64,000 nt of DNA from Consotaella aegiceratis (GCF_036541425.1 NZ_JAZHFT010000025.1:1-64000); one strand, 5' to 3'; positions 9,681-18,810 are shown, counted from the stretch's first letter. Notes: generated by a model from the sequence alone, not told the origin. Program-made: numbers and translations.

Positions 9681-10834
9681 TACACTGCCCTCCTGCGATT
9701 GCTCTTGTTCGGCCCGGTAAGGCCGTGTCCGCCGTTGCCTTCCCGCCACGCCGGCATCAGCACGCGGAACGCCGTGTGACCTGGCTGGGACTCGCACTCG
9801 ATGACACCGCCGTGGTCGCCGACGATCTTGGCGACCAAGGCCAGCCCCAGTCCCGAACCCGTCGGCTTGGAGGTGACGAAGGGATCGAAGATGTTTTCGC
9901 GGATGTCCTCGGGCACGCCCGGTCCGTTGTCCTCGACCAGGAATTCCATGGGCAGGCTCACGCGCGTCTTGGTGCCGGGCACCGAAAGCCGCACGCCGGG
10001 GCGGAAGGCGGTCGACAGGCGAATCTCGCCGTCCTCCTGGCCGCTGATGGCGTCGCTCGCGTTCTTCAGCAGATTGAGAAACACCTGAACCAGCTGATCA
10101 CGGTTGGCGAAAACCGGCGGCAGCGACGGATCGTAGGCTTCGGTAATCTTGATATCGCGGGCAAATCCGCTCTTGGCCAGCATCTTCACATGTTCCAGCA
10201 CGGAGTGGATGTTGACGGCCGAGCGCTCGATCGGACGCTGATCCGAGAACACCTCCATCCGGTCCACCAGCTTGACGATTCGCTCGCTCTCTTCCTGGAT
10301 CAGGCGGGTCAACGCGCGATCGTCCTCGCTCGCCGAATGCTCCAAAAGCTGCGCCGCTCCCTTGATCCCGGACAAGGGATTGCGAACTTCGTGCGCCAGC
10401 ATGCCGGCCAGACCCGTGACGCTGCGGATCGCCGAGCGATGGGTCAATTGCCGGTCCATCTTGTCAGCGATCGATCGCAACTGGATCATCACGACCACGC
10501 AGGACGGGTCGTCGGGCAAGTTCGAAACATAGAGATCGACGACGCGCTCGGTGCCGAGACGCGGCGATGACAGGTCGACGCGGTATTCGGCGATGCGCGA
10601 CTGGTCGCGCCTGACCTGGCCGATGAGCGCGAACAGCGGGCTGTCCCCCGGGACGAAATCGGAGATCTTGCGGCCGATCAAATAAGATGCGCCGGCCGAG
10701 AAGAACTGTTCGGCGTCGGAGTTGAGGAAGGCGAACTGCCCCTCGCCGTCGACGACGATCACCGGGTGCGGCAGCGCGTTGATGATGGCCATCTGGGAAA
10801 CCGGAGACGTCGGAGCTTTGGTGGAATCGATCAA
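9680..10834 (-). CDS. ntrB: Nitrogen regulation sensor histidine kinase NtrB
   Basis: 384-aa soluble histidine kinase/phosphatase that controls NtrC and is itself controlled by PII. Domains: PAS (residues about 15-110), HisKA with LAHEVRNPLSGIKGAAQ, and an HATPase with EDNGPGVPEDIRENIFDPF and GSGLGLALVAKI. The reading frame opens with a TTG two bases after the dusB stop codon, which suggests coupling to dusB. The dusB-ntrB-ntrC order is conserved in alphaproteobacteria. Confidence 0.96.
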
Positions 10835-10836
10835 GG

Positions 10837-11943
10837 TCAGGCCGCCTTTCTAGGGACGCGCAGAAACGGCGCCGCTTCCATATCCGCAACCGTGCAGTCG
10901 GAGAAGGTCGCACGAACCGTCCGCAGCACCTCTGGTAGTTCGGTGCTGGTCAACATTGTCGTTCTATCTCTGCTCAGATCGCCGTTCGTCGCCACGGCGA
11001 AGCGTTCGCAATAGGCGGCCAAATGTTTGCGGGCATGACGCACACCGGTGGCGGCGCCATAGTGCACGAGCATGGCTTCGTAGTGCTCGCACACCAGATC
11101 CGCAAGTCGCACCGTCGCCAATTGCGATTCGTCGACGACGCCCGCTAGCAGTCCGGGGAACCACGGCCGGCCGCAGGCCCCGCGTCCGATCATCACCGCG
11201 TCGGCACGGCTGGCCTCCAGCATGGCTGCCGTCTGGCCCCGTTCGACGAGGTCGCCATTGGCGACGAGCGGAATGGAGATCGCCGCGCGAACGGCGGCAA
11301 TGGCCGGCCAATCGGCCTGCCCCTGATAGAACTGATCGCGGGTCCGGCCATGGACCGTCACCAGCCGTACGCCGGCCGCCTCGGCCCTGGCCGCCAGGGC
11401 CGGAGCGTTGATCGAGCGACGATCCCACCCGAGGCGCATCTTCAGCGTCACCGGCACGGCGCCGGCTCCGGCCACCGTCGCCTCGATCAGCTGCAGCGCC
11501 AGGTCCGGTTCGCGCATCAATGCCGAGCCCGAAGCTCCACCCACCACCTTCTTGGCTGGGCAGCCCATGTTGATGTCGATGACGTCGGCACCGAGATCGA
11601 CCAGGCGTTCGGCGGCGGCGCGCATCCATAGGGGATCACGGCCGGCAAGCTGCACCACATGCAGGCCGTCGCCGTCGCGCATGGCGCGAAGAGCGCTTTC
11701 CCGGTCGCCGCGTACGAATTCGCCGCTTGCCACCATCTCCGAAACGACGGCACCTGCGCCGAAGCGGCGCGCGAGACGGCGGAACGGCACATCGGTGATG
11801 CCCGAGAGCGGCGCCAGAAAGACGCGGTTGGCGTACATCGCCGATTCGACCCGTAGGGGCTGATCGATGCGATTCGCCAAGGGAGGCTGCGATTGAAAGC
11901 TCAAACTCTGGGCAATTTCGGTTGCTGGTGAATTCATGTTCAT
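10837..11943 (-). CDS. dusB: tRNA-dihydrouridine synthase DusB (NifR3)
   Basis: 368-aa FMN-dependent enzyme reducing uridine to dihydrouridine in the tRNA D-loop. A TIM barrel with the N-terminal LAPLSGITDVPFRR, the catalytic Cys in INMGCPAKKV, and HGRTRDQFYQG is visible, followed by the C-terminal helical domain. The first 34 residues before MYANRVFLAPL are poorly conserved, so a later Met is a possible alternative start. First gene of the dusB-ntrB-ntrC operon; it is divergent from ispDF across a 101-bp intergenic region. Confidence 0.95.
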   Translation of the reverse strand: MNMNSPATEIAQSLSFQSQPPLANRIDQPLRVESAMYANRVFLAPLSGITDVPFRRLARRFGAGAVVSEMVASGEFVRGDRESALRAMRDGDGLHVVQLAGRDPLWMRAAAERLVDLGADVIDINMGCPAKKVVGGASGSALMREPDLALQLIEATVAGAGAVPVTLKMRLGWDRRSINAPALAARAEAAGVRLVTVHGRTRDQFYQGQADWPAIAAVRAAISIPLVANGDLVERGQTAAMLEASRADAVMIGRGACGRPWFPGLLAGVVDESQLATVRLADLVCEHYEAMLVHYGAATGVRHARKHLAAYCERFAVATNGDLSRDRTTMLTSTELPEVLRTVRATFSDCTVADMEAAPFLRVPRKAA

Positions 11944-12044
11944 CAGCTGGACAATCTATCCACGCTTGCCCAAATTTCAAGCAATCCCTTGCCCCGGGTG
12001 ACCGGCTATGATGCATAGTCCCCCGGAATCTAGCCGAGGCTCAT

Positions 12045-13232
12045 ATGGGTAAGAAGACAGCGGCCGTCATCGTGGCGGCAGGGCGTGGAGAACGGGCCGG
12101 CGGTGCCGTATCGGGACCAAAACAATACCGACGGATCGGAGACAAGCCCGTTCTGCGACATACCGTCGCCGCGTTCACCTCGCATTCCGCGATCGACGCT
12201 GTCGTGGTGGTCATCCACCCCGATGACGAAGCGCTGTTCACGGAAGCTCTCGGCGATCTGGCAAGTGGCGTGACCGCAGTACCGGGCGGCTCGTCCCGCC
12301 AAGCCTCGGTGCGCGCCGGGCTGGCGGCCCTACGGCACAGCGGCTGCGACGTAGTCCTCGTCCATGACGGAGCGCGTCCCTTCGTCGACGCCGCCTTGAT
12401 CGAACGTGTGATCGACGCGGTCGAGCCAGGCATGGGTGCGCTCCCAGCGCTTGCCGTCTCGGACACGATCAAGCGGGCTGTCGACGACGTCGTGGCCGGG
12501 ACGGTGGACCGTGCCGGCCTCTTTGCCGCGCAGACGCCGCAAGGGTTTCCGTATAAGGAGATCGCCGATGCGCACGAGGCGGCAGCGGCCGGCGGCCTGT
12601 CGGACTTCACCGACGACGCGGCGATCGCCGAATGGGCAGGCATCGCGGTGCATCTGGTGGAGGGGGCGCCGGGCAACGTCAAACTGACCTCCGCCCATGA
12701 TATTGCTGCGGCCGACGAGAGACTGCGGAAGACAGTGCCGATGATCGATGTGCGGACCGGCAACGGCTACGACGTCCACCAGCTGACCGAGGGCGACCAC
12801 GTAACGCTGTGCGGCATCTCCATTCCGCACGATCGTGCTCTGGCCGGCCACTCCGACGCGGATGTCGGGCTGCATGCCTTGACCGACGCGCTGCTGGCGA
12901 CCTGCGGCGCCGGCGACATCGGCGACCATTTCCCGCCCAGCGATCCGCAATGGCGCGGCGCGGCCTCGCACATCTTCGTCGAACATGCCGTAGGGATCGT
13001 CGCACAGCATGGCGGACGAATTGCCAACGCCGACATTACGCTGATCTGCGAAGCACCTAAGATCGCCCGGCATCGCGATGCCATGCGGCAGGCGATCGCG
13101 GCGATGACCGGGCTCGACCTCGGGCGGGTGTCGGTCAAGGCGACGACCAATGAACAGATCGGCTTCGTCGGCCGACGCGAGGGCATCGCCGCCATCGCCA
13201 CGGCCAGCGTCATCTATGGAGAAGCGCGATGA
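12045..13232 (+). CDS. ispDF: Bifunctional 2-C-methyl-D-erythritol 4-phosphate cytidylyltransferase / 2-C-methyl-D-erythritol 2,4-cyclodiphosphate synthase
   Basis: 395-aa fusion carrying out two steps of the MEP isoprenoid pathway. IspD half (about 1-225) with the CTP-binding AAGRGERAGG near the N-terminus and DGARPFVD; IspF half from about 233 (GYDVHQL, the metal-binding GHSDADVGLHALTDALL, and GDHFPPSD). The fusion is normal for alphaproteobacteria. The 3' end overlaps cinA by 4 bp (ATGA). The pathway gene ispC (dxr) is missing from its usual place elsewhere in this window (see the cdsA-rseP gap). Confidence 0.97.
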   Translation: MGKKTAAVIVAAGRGERAGGAVSGPKQYRRIGDKPVLRHTVAAFTSHSAIDAVVVVIHPDDEALFTEALGDLASGVTAVPGGSSRQASVRAGLAALRHSGCDVVLVHDGARPFVDAALIERVIDAVEPGMGALPALAVSDTIKRAVDDVVAGTVDRAGLFAAQTPQGFPYKEIADAHEAAAAGGLSDFTDDAAIAEWAGIAVHLVEGAPGNVKLTSAHDIAAADERLRKTVPMIDVRTGNGYDVHQLTEGDHVTLCGISIPHDRALAGHSDADVGLHALTDALLATCGAGDIGDHFPPSDPQWRGAASHIFVEHAVGIVAQHGGRIANADITLICEAPKIARHRDAMRQAIAAMTGLDLGRVSVKATTNEQIGFVGRREGIAAIATASVIYGEAR

Positions 13233-13777
13233 TGCCCGCACAAGACAAGCTGCGACCGGCGGCCCAGGCGCTGGTGGAGGGGTTCGCCGAAGCCGGTCTC
13301 AGGCTGGCGACAGCCGAATCCTGCACCGGCGGGATGATCGCTGCGGCGATCACCGACATTCCCGGGTCATCGGCCGTGCTTGATCGGGGCTTCGTCACCT
13401 ATTCGAATACCGCCAAAGAAGAGATGCTGGACGTCGATGCCGCGACGCTTGCCCGGCACGGCGCGGTCTCGGAGGAAGTGGCCCGGCAGATGGCGGCCGG
13501 TGCGCTGGCCCGCTCGTCGGCTGACTGCGCGATCGCCGTGACCGGGATCGCCGGTCCGGGCGGCGGGTCGGAAGAGAAGCCGGTGGGCCTGGTTCATTTC
13601 GCCTGCGCCGATCGCGAAGGCATCGTTCACCGTCGTATGATGTTCGGTGAGAGCAACCGCGACGAAATCCGCCGCGCCAGCGTCACCACCGCTCTTCTGA
13701 TGCTCGACGAAAGCCTCTGGCGGCTCGCTCACGCCACCGGCGCGGGCGAAGCGGACGACGAATTGCCGCAGCCGTAA
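13229..13777 (+). CDS. pncC: CinA-type nicotinamide-nucleotide amidohydrolase
   Basis: 182-aa protein consisting only of the CinA C-terminal domain, which deamidates nicotinamide mononucleotide in NAD salvage. The conserved TAESCTGGMIAAAITDIPGS and AVTGIAGPGGGS motifs are present. The N-terminal MoCF-like domain of full-length CinA is absent, as in stand-alone PncC/YgaD. It overlaps the ispDF stop (ATGA), so the two are translationally coupled; two consecutive ATG codons are possible starts. Its last 49 bp overlap the convergent ratA gene. Confidence 0.93.
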   Translation: MMPAQDKLRPAAQALVEGFAEAGLRLATAESCTGGMIAAAITDIPGSSAVLDRGFVTYSNTAKEEMLDVDAATLARHGAVSEEVARQMAAGALARSSADCAIAVTGIAGPGGGSEEKPVGLVHFACADREGIVHRRMMFGESNRDEIRRASVTTALLMLDESLWRLAHATGAGEADDELPQP

Positions 13778-14217
13778 AGCTCGTCGGCGCGCTGTTCGAA
13801 GGCAGCCGCGAAGCGCCGGAAGGCGTAGTCGAACATCGAGCCCATGAGCATGCCCAGTGTGCGGCTCTTGAACTCGTATTCGATGAAGAAGTGCACGTCG
13901 CAGGCGTCATCCCCGACCGGCGTGAACGACCAGACGTTTTCGAGATACCGGAACGGCCCGTCCAGATAACTCACCTCGATGCGATGCTCGGCCGGTTTCA
14001 TCAGAACTTGCGTCGTGAGGGTCTCACGAACCATCTTGTAGGCGACCGTCATCTCCGAGACGGCGAGCCTCTTGCCGTCCCGCTCCTTTTCAGAATGCAG
14101 CCGGATGCTTTGGCAAAGCGGGACGAACTCGGGATAGCTGCGCATATCGGCGACCAGATCGAACATCTGATCCGCACTGTGGGGGACGCGGTGGGTGGTC
14201 TGGAACTTGTTAGCCAT
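13729..14217 (-). CDS. Coq10/RatA-type START-like (SRPBCC) protein
   Basis: 162-aa member of the polyketide_cyc/COQ10 family, with the N-terminal HRVPHSADQMFDLVADMRSYPEFVP and the FRYLENVWSF strand typical of the family. Eukaryotic Coq10 binds ubiquinone; the E. coli relative RatA inhibits ribosome association. Which role applies here is unknown. It starts 9 bp after lipA on the same strand, a conserved pairing in rhizobia, and its 3' end overlaps cinA convergently, so no separate terminator fits between them. Confidence 0.9.
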   Translation of the reverse strand: MANKFQTTHRVPHSADQMFDLVADMRSYPEFVPLCQSIRLHSEKERDGKRLAVSEMTVAYKMVRETLTTQVLMKPAEHRIEVSYLDGPFRYLENVWSFTPVGDDACDVHFFIEYEFKSRTLGMLMGSMFDYAFRRFAAAFEQRADELYGCGNSSSASPAPVA

Positions 14218-14226
14218 GATCGGACG

Positions 14227-15198
14227 CTATGCTGCGGCTTGGCGAGCCAGGCGAGCCGCCTTCAGCCGCTCGAAATCCTCCCCAGCATGGTGCGAGGAGC
14301 GGGTGAACGGGCTGGACGCCACCACCAGGAAGCCTTTGGTCAAGGCGATCGTCTCGAACGACTTGAACTCCTCCGGCGGAACGTAGCGCTTGACCGGGTG
14401 GTGCTTCTTGGTCGGCTGCAGATATTGTCCGATGGTCAGAAAGTCGACGTCGGCGGTCCTGAGGTCGTCCATCAGCTGGAGCACCTCGTTGCGCTCCTCG
14501 CCGAGCCCGACCATGATCCCCGACTTGGTGAACATGTCGGGATCGAGCTCCTTGACCCGCTGCAGCAGCCGGATGGAGTGGAAATAGCGCGCGCCGGGCC
14601 GCACCGTCAGATAGTTGGACGGCACCGTTTCCAGATTGTGGTTGAAGACGTCCGGTCGGGCCTCCACCACGATCTCCAACGCACCCGGCTTGTTGCGGAA
14701 GTCGGGCGTCAGCACCTCGATCGTGGTCCCCGGCGCCGCCGCACGAATGGCGCGGATGGTCTCGGCAAAATGCTGCGCACCCCCGTCCGACAAGTCGTCG
14801 CGGTCGACCGAGGTGATCACGACATGGGCCAGGCCCATGGCCGCCACGGCCCGGCCGACGCTTGCCGGCTCGTCCGAGTCGAGGGCATGGGGCATGCCGG
14901 TGGCGACATTGCAGAACGCGCAAGCGCGCGTGCAGATGCCGCCCATGATCATGAAGGAGGCGTGTTTCTGTTCCCAACAGCTGCCCATGTTGGGGCAGCC
15001 CGCCTCCTCGCACACCGTCACCAGCTTGTTGGATTTAACGATGTCGCGCGTTTCCGCATAGCCGCGCGAACCGGGGGCCTTGACCCTGATCCATGGCGGT
15101 TTGGGAAGTGTCTCGTTGTCAGGCCGGTGGGCCTTTTCGGGATGCCGCGGCCGAGGCGTTGCCTGGCCGGGTGCACGAGTATCCAGAATGGTGACCAT
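14227..15198 (-). CDS. lipA: Lipoyl synthase LipA
   Basis: 323-aa radical-SAM enzyme inserting two sulfurs into octanoyl groups to form lipoate. Both iron-sulfur motifs are present: the auxiliary cluster CEEAGCPNMGSC and the radical-SAM CTRACAFC. The C-terminal RSSHHAGEDF supplies the conserved Ser ligand region. It supplies the cofactor of the E2 subunit and lipoyl-bearing E1 subunit encoded 5-8 kb away, which matches the usual lipA-lpdA-pdh grouping in this order. Start ATG at 15198. Confidence 0.97.
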   Translation of the reverse strand: MVTILDTRAPGQATPRPRHPEKAHRPDNETLPKPPWIRVKAPGSRGYAETRDIVKSNKLVTVCEEAGCPNMGSCWEQKHASFMIMGGICTRACAFCNVATGMPHALDSDEPASVGRAVAAMGLAHVVITSVDRDDLSDGGAQHFAETIRAIRAAAPGTTIEVLTPDFRNKPGALEIVVEARPDVFNHNLETVPSNYLTVRPGARYFHSIRLLQRVKELDPDMFTKSGIMVGLGEERNEVLQLMDDLRTADVDFLTIGQYLQPTKKHHPVKRYVPPEEFKSFETIALTKGFLVVASSPFTRSSHHAGEDFERLKAARLARQAAA

Positions 15199-15233
15199 GC
15201 CGTCCGTTTACGTCCACCGGCCTGTCGATGCAA

Positions 15234-15497
15234 TCACCGAGCGCTGCGGCCCCGGAACATGCGGAAGACCGCAATGAGCAGGCAAGCGCCGATGAAACCG
15301 ATAATGAGATAGGCGATCCAGCCGGAATAGGCCATGCCGATGGCGGCCAGAATCGCGTTGAGGACCACGGCACCGACGATGCCGAGGATGATGTTCATCA
15401 AGAGGCCCATGTCGCTCTTCATGAACTGTTCTGCCAGCCACCCGGCCAAGCCTCCGATAATGATTGCAGCGATCCAGCCGACGCCATTCACATCCAT
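15234..15497 (-). CDS. GlsB/YeaQ/YmgE family membrane protein
   Basis: 87-aa, almost entirely hydrophobic protein with three predicted membrane helices and glycine-rich turns (IAAIIIGGLAGWLAEQFMK, GLLMNIILGIVGAV, and a C-terminal helix). This matches the transglycosylase-associated/GlsB family, linked to general stress in other bacteria; no enzymatic function is established. The ATG at 15497, preceded by GGGAGAG, was preferred over upstream in-frame codons. A 14-bp palindrome lies 35 bp upstream. Confidence 0.85.
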   Translation of the reverse strand: MDVNGVGWIAAIIIGGLAGWLAEQFMKSDMGLLMNIILGIVGAVVLNAILAAIGMAYSGWIAYLIIGFIGACLLIAVFRMFRGRSAR

Positions 15498-15531
15498 TTC
15501 AACTCTCCCAGTCAGGGTTACCGTTTGTCTT

Positions 15532-15545
15532 GCCCAAATTTGGGC
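15532..15545. promoter_or_regulatory. 14-bp perfect palindrome upstream of the GlsB-family gene
   Basis: GCCCAAATTTGGGC, a perfect dyad 35-48 bp before the ATG, in a good position for an operator. The half CTTGCCCAAATTT recurs at 11966-11978 between dusB and ispDF. No known regulator could be assigned. Confidence 0.4.
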
Positions 15546-15654
15546 GCAAAAACGGTCCGACAAGTCGCGGAGAGCAACTAAATTAATCGGCAGCCCGCAT
15601 TCTACCAACGGTAGGCCCTATCGGACTTGGGCGTCGATACGGCCACTACGTCAG

Positions 15655-16047
15655 TTAAATGTCCATAATCATGCCACCTGCCCCCGCAGCGAGCGCGACT
15701 TTTCGATTGTGGTTGCGAACCATGCCGGCAAGCAGAAACGCGTCGATGATGACCCAGATTGCCAACGGGATGAAGGTGATTCCCAGCGTCACGAAACCGA
15801 GCAGGCAAAGGGCCGCCATTCCGATCCCGGAGCCGACGCGTCCCATATAGAAGCGATGCCCGCCTAGCCCGCCCAGGAAGAACCAGAGCAGATAGGCTGC
15901 TCCGGTGGACTTCTTGTTGGCTTCATAGGCCAGCAAGGCTCGAGCGTCGGCGCTCGGTCCACCTTGGACAGGCGTCGAAACGACCGGCTGGGCCGGATCG
16001 ACTCGACCGGTGGAAACAAGCGGGTCTGCGTGTACGTCCTGACTCAT
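15655..16047 (-). CDS. TM2-domain membrane protein
   Basis: 130-aa protein with a flexible, proline/valine-rich cytoplasmic N-terminus (about 50 residues) and a TM2 domain: AAYLLWFFLGGLGGHRFYMGR starts the first helix, followed by a second helix and a short basic tail. TM2 proteins are widespread small membrane proteins of unknown function. The ATG at 16047 is preceded by GAGGGGG; the longer in-frame extension upstream covers the hairpin after lpdA and is not family-like. Same strand as lpdA. Confidence 0.85.
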   Translation of the reverse strand: MSQDVHADPLVSTGRVDPAQPVVSTPVQGGPSADARALLAYEANKKSTGAAYLLWFFLGGLGGHRFYMGRVGSGIGMAALCLLGFVTLGITFIPLAIWVIIDAFLLAGMVRNHNRKVALAAGAGGMIMDI

Positions 16048-16100
16048 CTGACTACCCCCTCGACACAGGACAGCCAGATTAGGTCGCGGCTCGCGATCCT

Positions 16101-16136
16101 GCAACCAGACCGTTTGCGCGCAATCGGCCCGGTTGC
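16101..16136 (-). other. Long hairpin between lpdA and the TM2 gene
   Basis: On the minus strand a 12-bp stem (GCAACC... pairing with ...GGTTGC, allowing two G-U pairs) encloses a second palindrome TTGCGCGCAA. It starts 23 bp after the lpdA stop. No T run follows, so it may stabilise or delimit the lpdA mRNA 3' end rather than act as an intrinsic terminator. Confidence 0.4.
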
Positions 16137-16159
16137 GAATCGGAGTTCGGCGGTCCGGA

Positions 16160-17614
16160 TCAGTAGTTGAGAACCTGTCCGTAGGCGTCAAGCACGCTCT
16201 CGTGCATCATCTCCGACAGGGTGGGATGCGGGAAGACCGTGTGCATCAGCTCTTCTTCCGTGGTCTCCAGTCCCATGGCGACGACGAAGCCCTGGATCAG
16301 CTCGGTCACTTCCGCACCGACCATGTGGGCGCCCAGAAGCTCGCCGGTCTTGGCGTCGAAGATCGTCTTCACCAAGCCGTCGGGCTCGCCCAGCGCGATC
16401 GCCTTGCCGTTGGCGACGAACGGGAAGCGGCCGACCTTGATCTCGCGGCCGTTCTCCTTGGCCTTGGCCTCGGTCAAGCCGACCGAGGCGATCTGCGGCT
16501 GGCAGTAGGTGCAGCCGGGGATCTGCGTCTTCTTCATCGGATGCGGATCGAGGCCCTTGATCTTCTCGACGCAGATCACGCCCTCATGCTCGGCCTTGTG
16601 AGCGAGCATCGGCGGGCCGGCGACATCGCCGATGGCATAGATGCCATCGACATTCGTCTTGCCGAAGCCGTCCGTCTTGATGATCCCGCGCTCGATCTCG
16701 ACGCCCAGCGCCTCGAGGCCGAGATTTTCCGAATTGCCCTGCACGCCCACGGCCGAGATCAACCGCTCGGCGTTCAGCGTCTGCGCCTTGCCGCCCTTCG
16801 GCTCCACCGTGACGGTGAGGCCGTCCTTGCCCTTCTCGACCTTGGAGACCTTGGCGTCGGTGATGATCTTGATGCCCTGCTTCTCGAAGCGCTTGTGCGC
16901 GATGCTGGCGATCTCCGCGTCCTCGACGGGCAGGATCTGCGGCAGGAGCTCGACCACCGTCACCTCGGCACCCATGGTGCGATAGAAGGAAGCGAACTCG
17001 ATTCCGATCGCGCCCGACCCCATCACGATCAGCGACTTCGGCATGGCCGCCGGCTTCATCGCTTCGAAGTAGGTCCAGATCCGGTCGCCGTCCGGCTCGA
17101 TGCCGGGCAGCACGCGCGGCCGGGCACCGGTCGCCACGATCACGTGCTTGGCCTGGTACGTACCCTCGCCCTTGACGCCCTTGGGCACCGGGTTCTGCGG
17201 TTCGACGACGGGTTTCGACGACTTGCCGACGACAACCTCGACCGGACCGCCCTTCCCGGCCTTGGCGATCTTCGCTTCGCCCCAGATGACGTCGACCTTG
17301 TTCTTCTTCATGAGAAAGCCGACGCCGCCGGCCAGCTGCGCGGAAACGCCGCGCGACCGCTTGACGACGGCCGGCAGATCGACCGTCGCCTTCTCCACCG
17401 ACAGCCCGTAGTTTTTGGCGTTTTCAGCGTAGTGGAAGACTTCGGCCGAGCGCAGCAGCGCCTTGGTCGGAATGCAGCCCCAGTTGAGGCAGATGCCGCC
17501 CATGTGCTCGCGTTCGACCACCGCCGTCTTGAACCCGAGCTGCGCGGCACGGATCGCCGCGACATAGCCGCCGGGTCCGCCGCCGATGACCAGGATATCG
17601 TATGAATCAGCCAT
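16160..17614 (-). CDS. lpdA: Dihydrolipoyl dehydrogenase (E3)
   Basis: 484-aa flavoprotein that reoxidises dihydrolipoyl groups of 2-oxoacid dehydrogenases with NAD+. The FAD motif (GGGPGGYVAAIRAAQLG), the redox disulfide GGICLNWGCIPTKAL, the NAD-binding GSGAIGIEFASFY, and the C-terminal catalytic HPTLSEMMHE pair are all intact. It is slightly longer (by about 15 aa) than the 465-470 aa forms because of an insert after residue 110 (GKSSKPVVEPQNPVPKG), common in rhizobial pdh-linked Lpd. It lies downstream of pdhABC and serves that complex. Confidence 0.97.
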   Translation of the reverse strand: MADSYDILVIGGGPGGYVAAIRAAQLGFKTAVVEREHMGGICLNWGCIPTKALLRSAEVFHYAENAKNYGLSVEKATVDLPAVVKRSRGVSAQLAGGVGFLMKKNKVDVIWGEAKIAKAGKGGPVEVVVGKSSKPVVEPQNPVPKGVKGEGTYQAKHVIVATGARPRVLPGIEPDGDRIWTYFEAMKPAAMPKSLIVMGSGAIGIEFASFYRTMGAEVTVVELLPQILPVEDAEIASIAHKRFEKQGIKIITDAKVSKVEKGKDGLTVTVEPKGGKAQTLNAERLISAVGVQGNSENLGLEALGVEIERGIIKTDGFGKTNVDGIYAIGDVAGPPMLAHKAEHEGVICVEKIKGLDPHPMKKTQIPGCTYCQPQIASVGLTEAKAKENGREIKVGRFPFVANGKAIALGEPDGLVKTIFDAKTGELLGAHMVGAEVTELIQGFVVAMGLETTEEELMHTVFPHPTLSEMMHESVLDAYGQVLNY

Positions 17615-17647
17615 AACAGTCCTTACCTTTTATCGGCGCTCGGGCGC

Positions 17648-18310
17648 TTAGTCCGCCGTGGCGTCGAGGATGCGCCGCACCACGGGAACGAGAGCGTCCC
17701 CGAGCCGGCGCGTGTTCTCCGCGTCGAGATGAATGCCGTCGATCGGCGTGGTTTCGCACGCCTCCGCGGCATCGAAGACATGGCAGCCCAGCGCGTCGCC
17801 GAGCTCGCGGTACATCGAAGCCAGACGGCGCGATTCCGCTCTCGCGTGACCGAACATCTCTTCGAAATTCGCGTCCCTCGCCGCCCGGAAGACCGGCGGC
17901 GTGACGATCAGGATGTTGGGCCGCGCGAAGTCCTCCCAGAACGGAAACGTCTGGACGATCCGCACCAGCCGTTCCATGCCCTGCTTGGCCGGAAAGGCGT
18001 AGCCGCCACCGGTGTTGCGCTTCAGATCGTTGGTGCCGAGCATGATCGCCACGAGGTCGAGCGGCTGGTGCGACGACAGGAACACCGGCAGCGTGCGGGC
18101 GCCGTTGCGGTCCTCCGTCACGCTGTTGTCGTCGTAGATCGTCGTACGGCCATTGAGGCCTTCGGCGATCACCCGCGCGTCTGCTCCGAGGCCGGACGCC
18201 AGGCGGCTCGGCCAGCGATCTGCGAAATCATGGCGGCTCGGACCCTCGGCATTGAAGCCCCAGGTCAACGAGTCGCCGTAACAAAGAACGGTTTTCATTC
18301 GAGCACTCAT
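17648..18310 (-). CDS. SGNH/GDSL hydrolase, arylesterase-like
   Basis: 220-aa hydrolase with the SGNH blocks: block I CYGDSLTWGF (nucleophile Ser), block III GTNDL, and block V DGIHLDAENTR (catalytic Asp and His). Close in layout to the acyl-hydrolase/arylesterase proteins of rhizobia, which form oligomers and cleave short-chain esters; the natural substrate is unknown. No signal peptide is seen, so it is probably cytoplasmic. A Met five codons downstream (MKTVLCYG) is an equally likely start. An SGNH gene between pdhC and lpdA is common in the order. Confidence 0.9.
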   Translation of the reverse strand: MSARMKTVLCYGDSLTWGFNAEGPSRHDFADRWPSRLASGLGADARVIAEGLNGRTTIYDDNSVTEDRNGARTLPVFLSSHQPLDLVAIMLGTNDLKRNTGGGYAFPAKQGMERLVRIVQTFPFWEDFARPNILIVTPPVFRAARDANFEEMFGHARAESRRLASMYRELGDALGCHVFDAAEACETTPIDGIHLDAENTRRLGDALVPVVRRILDATAD

Positions 18311-18327
18311 CGGATCGTCGCAGTCCG

Positions 18328-18810
18328 CTACCCGTCGATTTCCTTTGATGCCTGCGCGCCAAAGGTTTGCAGCCCGTTGAAGACCGCGTCGTAATAGATC
18401 TTCTGGATTTGTTCGACGATCGCATCGTCTTTTGAGGTCCGCACGTCGCTGCGGATCCTCTGAAGATGGGCCTCCAGCTCATCCGGCCGGAAGGTTTCGA
18501 GCACGTTGTTTTTCGCCGAATCCAAAATCGCCAGCCGGTTCTCGAGCATCAGTTCACGGGCGCGCCCGATGCGCTGAGACTCGGTGTCCTTGTTCTCGCT
18601 CCCCGACCAAAACCCATATTTCTGAGTTTCAGCAATGAACCCATCCACGGTCTGTTCAAAGTCCTGTTGCCAGCCGTAGATTTCCGCCACGGCCTCGGCG
18701 ATCTGGTCCTGGTCCGTCTGCGCTGCCGCTGGACTGACGAGAACCGGCATCGGAGCGTTCAGCGTCAAAATTGCAGTCAGCAAACCGGTTGCCAAGGATC
18801 GACGGGTCAC
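18328..18810 (-). CDS. Secreted protein of unknown function, paralog of the upstream gene (copy 2)
   Basis: About 160 aa beginning with a signal peptide (TRRSLATGLLTAIL... ending ...SPAAAQ). The mature part shares Y-x-W, FExTVDGFI, GFW, a central EN, and a final YYDAxF/KEI with the gene at 18882-19361, so the two are tandem paralogs. The GTG at 18810 was chosen because AGAG precedes it, it starts a clean signal peptide, and the length then matches the sister gene; an earlier TTG/GTG overlapping the sister stop codon is possible. I do not recognise the family. Likely periplasmic and alpha-helical. Confidence 0.7.
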   Translation of the reverse strand: MTRRSLATGLLTAILTLNAPMPVLVSPAAAQTDQDQIAEAVAEIYGWQQDFEQTVDGFIAETQKYGFWSGSENKDTESQRIGRARELMLENRLAILDSAKNNVLETFRPDELEAHLQRIRSDVRTSKDDAIVEQIQKIYYDAVFNGLQTFGAQASKEIDG

